Source: Kitagawia praeruptora (lineage: Eukaryota > Streptophyta > Magnoliopsida > Apiales > Apiaceae). From it: 64,000 nucleotides of DNA. The notes under the pieces are model-generated. The model was given only the letters and a program-made list of their open reading frames with translations. It was not told where the DNA came from and did not search any database. The stretch is from positions 71,760,001 through 71,824,000 of the forward strand of contig CM075351.1 of NCBI GenBank assembly GCA_037693485.1. Reading direction: 5' to 3'. This document shows positions 61,345 to 64,000 of the stretch, piece by piece. The position numbers were made by a program, and so were the translations under genes. Every line of letters begins with the position of its first letter. Within the stretch, counting starts at the first letter, position 1.

Positions 61345-61659
61345 CATGATGCTCCTGTGGCTATGAACCTTTTACTTTTAGAAAGTCAAAATAATATGGT
61401 TTTGTAACTTATAGACTTGGTTGTTGCAATATTTTTTATGATATCTTAACCTACAATGACTTGCTGTTGCTAAGACCTGAAATACATATGTATCTGATTC
61501 AATAGTGCGCTGCATGATCTTTACTCTTTAGAAAAATTAGTAGACAGTCAAGTCATTATGATTTGTCCTTATGTACAAGGCATTCTATCTTGTAAGTATT
61601 AGTGGGTATTATTATCGGTTTGTTGGTCGGGTATTATTATTGATTTTGTATCTTTCTAG

Positions 61660-61801
61660 ATACTGGGATCTGAGACAATCTAATCCTGCTCATGTTCAAC
61701 AACTCCCTGAGCGGTGTTATGCACTTACAGTAAAACATCCACTGATGGTTGTCGGCACGGCAGATAGAAACCTTATAGTCTTTAACTTGCAGAACCCTCA
61801 G
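61660..61801 (+). pseudogene. RAE1: Captured RAE1 exon (d)
   Basis: It codes YWDLRQSNPAHVQQLPERC through VFNLQNPQ with AG and GT borders. About 35 residues are missing between exon (c) and this one. Everything after NPQ is absent; the next exon belongs to ferritin. Confidence 0.9.
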
Positions 61802-62154
61802 GTAATTTTTTAACTCTTATTGTACTACCTTAATTTTTGAATGATGTATACAAGTATGGCATTATACTTTGTCAGACATCTTGTTACTCCCATGAGTCCG
61901 TATGAAGGTGCTTTTGCATGACCTACTATGCAGAAAAATCTTTCAAGTGTATTTAATCTCCAAAAAAGTCCCTGAAATATGAAATTAAAAAAGAAAATAA
62001 GCAATATGAATAGATATTTAGACAGAATATTAATATATAAAGCTCTAATTTATATAATTAGAGCATAGAAAAGTATGTAGCTAATATCATTTCCTTTTAA
62101 TTAACTTTTATTCTTAATTTGCATGAACTTGATATTAGCTTTTGCTTTAATCAG
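61802..62154 (+). other. Intron-like spacer between RAE1 and ferritin exons
   Basis: A/T-rich with splice signals at both edges. The change of gene of origin must lie inside it. I see no other feature. Confidence 0.5.
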
Positions 62155-62214
62155 ATTTTTAAGGATTCAAGTGAAGAGGAAAGAACACATGCTGAGATGC
62201 TAATGGAATATCAG
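62155..62214 (+). pseudogene. Captured ferritin exon
   Basis: A 60-bp exon (20 codons, phase 0 at both ends) flanked by AATCAG and GTGATT. It codes IFKDSSEEERTHAEMLMEYQ, the ferritin helix with the ferroxidase EExxH pattern. Joined to RAE1 exon (d) it stays in frame. No other ferritin exon is seen. Confidence 0.85.
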
Positions 62215-63516
62215 GTGATTGTGATATAAATCGTATTCTTTTGTATGTATAAAGTTATCATGTAGTACCTCTATATGTAGTACCTCTATAAATCGTAGTC
62301 TTTGATAATTTTGAATTCTGGAATAAAAGCCTTGACAATTAGAAGTTTTAGAATTCTGGAATAAAAGCCTTGACAATTATAATTTAAGCATGACTTGTAT
62401 TTAGTTATTCAAATAAGTATAGTTGCTGCTCTGAAGATTGGTTGTACACTGAAGATGCTTCTGCTTCTGAATGTTCAAAAGAGCTATCTTATGTCTTCCA
62501 TTGCCATTCTGACATGTAAATGGAATTATCACTGTCATGTCAAAAATCGATCAGACTACTTGGACTTCATAATTGTCAAAAAATAATTTAGAACACCATT
62601 TTAGTGTCCAAGTTATTACTTGTTTCTCGGAATGTGAATCAACACTTGATTTGTGTTTCTGCCTGCATATAGAGGATTATACATTTTGAATTCGGTGTAC
62701 TGCATATCAGGTGAAGCATATACGTGTCACCATAAATCGATACTCATGTTATACTGAGAAAGGTTAATAGCTTTATCTAATTGAAAAAAGGGTAATTGCA
62801 TCTGATGATGCATTTTATGTCATAGAAAAGAATCTGCATCCTGACTATTCCTTCTGTTGTAGCATTTAAAATGCATCCTTGTGATAGCTTTACACAGGCT
62901 GCTCACTGGCGCATAGGTCATAATATTGAATGTCAAAAGTTGTCTGTTGATCCTCAGCACACTAATTCTAGCTCTGGTAAGAGTAGAGCAGTAACAGAGA
63001 AAGTTTAACAATACAACTTTTACTACCGCTGATTTTAGAAAATAGTCAATGTTTAGACTTGACGATAACTAAGATGCATATTGTCATATTGGAAGATCTA
63101 GTTTCAGTTTCTGTCATACATACTAAATGCTAGTACTCATCTTTATCATGCTCTTGATTGTTATGTCCATATCAGTGCCATTCTCTACACTGTTGGAGCC
63201 TGTACAATGTACATAAAGTTATGAACATTGCAAGTGATGTCCTTGAAATTTGAATGTCATATTCCTTATCTAGCTTTAATTTGATGCACCTTTGGTTGAT
63301 ACTTCGTAAATGTGAAGTTGGTAGGGTAATATTATTAGTAACTAGTGATCAATGACATTAAAGCTTCTGATATTGCTTCAAGATAAAACTAGCAGTATAG
63401 GCACTTAACCTCAACAAAGATATAGAAATACATTCCGACCTTCTTTTGAATATGTAAGTAATCCAGTTTAGGCCATCTTTTGATATAAAATTCTGCATTT
63501 TAAAATGTTGTGGCAG
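62215..63516 (+). other. Non-coding spacer in the CACTA cargo
   Basis: About 1.3 kb of A/T-rich sequence. A short imperfect direct repeat is at 62300-62385 (GAATTCTGGAATAAAAGCC twice). I see no exon or repeat family that I recognise. Confidence 0.5.
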
Positions 63517-63615
63517 GCTCATAGTGCGCAAGAAGAGTCACAACGAATGATTGCTGTGCGAAAAGTGTGTAACAGTCTTTGCAAGAGCAGTGCAAGAGCA
63601 GCAGTCTACAGGGAG
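63517..63615 (+). pseudogene. Captured exon of unidentified gene
   Basis: A 99-bp open exon (33 codons, phase 0 at both ends) between TGGCAG and GTCGAT. It codes AHSAQEESQRMIAVRKVC followed by NSLCKSSARAAVYRE. It looks like a helical, conserved protein segment, but I do not recognise the gene. Joined after the ferritin exon it stays in frame. Confidence 0.5.
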
Positions 63616-63754
63616 GTCGATGCAGTCTTTGCAATACTTTACTTATATTTTCTATGTGTACACTTTTGGTAGTAGGTTAGTATTTTGAGAAAGACCAAGT
63701 TTAATGTAGAATTGTAATGTAAGTCGACATATGTTTCAACTTTAGACTAAGTAG

Positions 63755-64000
63755 TACAATGTTTGTGTTGCCAATAAAACTATATTCATATATGAAATTT
63801 CAAACAGGACATTGCAATGTGAACTAATAAAAATGTTGCAAAAAAGTGTTGCCAATAAAATTTAAAAGTATTACAATAATAATTAAAATGTTGCAGAGAA
63901 ATGTTGCAAAAATATCAAAAAGTATTGCAAAAGGTTCCAAAATGTTGCATATAAATGTTGCAAAAAAACCAAAAGTATTGCAAAATGCATAATAATGTTG
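63755..64000. repeat. CACTA right subterminal repeats, cut by window edge
   Basis: A dozen TGTTGCAA, TATTGCAA and TATTACAA units, similar to those at 45565-45745. They indicate that the right terminus is close beyond the window edge. Confidence 0.7.

Larger units (their letters stand above)
45547..64000 (+). mobile_element. CACTA (En/Spm) transposon with captured host exons, right end outside window
   Basis: It begins CACTACACCATATATGGG inside the E5 gag; GCT (45544-45546) could be the 3-bp target copy. Subterminal short repeats of the TGTTGCAA/TATTGCAA type in both orientations fill 45565-45745 and recur densely at 63755-64000, as expected for CACTA ends. No transposase is visible. Without E7 (14,031 bp plus TSD) about 4.4 kb lies in the window. 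The cargo is spliced-gene fragments, all in plus orientation, so this is a non-autonomous gene-capturing (Pack-type) element. The terminal inverted repeat on the right cannot be checked. Confidence 0.75.

Noticed and set aside
60602..61801. Functional RAE1 gene
   Set aside because: The N-terminus, about 35 middle residues and the whole C-terminal half are missing, and flanking exons are from other genes.

Overview
The window is nuclear DNA of a flowering plant, probably a eudicot. Nearly all of it is nested mobile elements: seven Ty1/copia LTR retrotransposons of the Sirevirus/Maximus type (called E1 to E7 here), one solo LTR that looks like Ty3/gypsy, and the left part of a CACTA DNA transposon carrying pieces of host genes. 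The copia elements prime from initiator tRNA-Met (TGGTATCAGAGC next to the 5' LTR) and have GGGGGAGAT polypurine tracts next to the 3' LTR. I see no intact host gene, RNA gene or CRISPR array.

Layout. 1-1239 is the gag end of E1 (minus strand) and 1337 to about 2770 its LTR. From about 2770 follows E2 (plus strand), a decayed element whose RT is split by a 1,691-bp solo LTR with target duplication ATATT. The stretch 243-9024 is repeated in tandem at 9025-17799, with a short templated insertion at the junction. In the second copy E2 is interrupted by E3 (18048-30186, minus strand, TSD TACAG). E2 resumes at 30187 with RNase H, a region with six polypurine tracts and the start of its 3' LTR. E4 (31553 on, plus) lies in that LTR, E5 (34099 on, plus) lies in the gag of E4, and E6 (35898-45421, plus, TSD CACTA) lies in the gag of E5. 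The E5 gag is broken again at 45547 by a CACTA transposon that runs off the right edge. Its cargo is two exons of an XPG-family nuclease, four exon pieces of RAE1, one ferritin exon and one unidentified exon. E7 (46292-60322, minus, TSD CTCTA) sits in an intron of that cargo.

Coding logic. E3, E6 and E7 share the order LTR, gag (CCHC knuckles), protease-integrase(-RT-RNase H), ORF3, LTR. ORF3 (1104, 1242 and about 1630 codons) is a homologous third protein in all three. It has a conserved N-terminal domain containing the core LRKEWS, basic nuclear-localisation-like motifs, disordered repeats and a coiled coil. It shows no signal peptide or membrane segment, so it does not look like an envelope protein. 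Its coiled coil is followed by a short motif whose codons form a polypurine tract. E6 lacks RT and RNase H, yet its LTRs look identical, so it must have been mobilised in trans recently.

Two patterns look most worth following. (1) Each family has its own short DNA word that recurs in its LTR, in the spacer before ORF3 and in the disordered coding linkers: AAACWCTG in E6, TGACAGYA in E7, CAGCTAGCTG in E2, ATCAGGAT in E3. This suggests a family-specific cis motif, possibly read by ORF3. (2) Four of the five families have a hairpin at the 3' end of the LTR. Its stem covaries between families while its C-rich loop is constant and complementary to the polypurine tracts.
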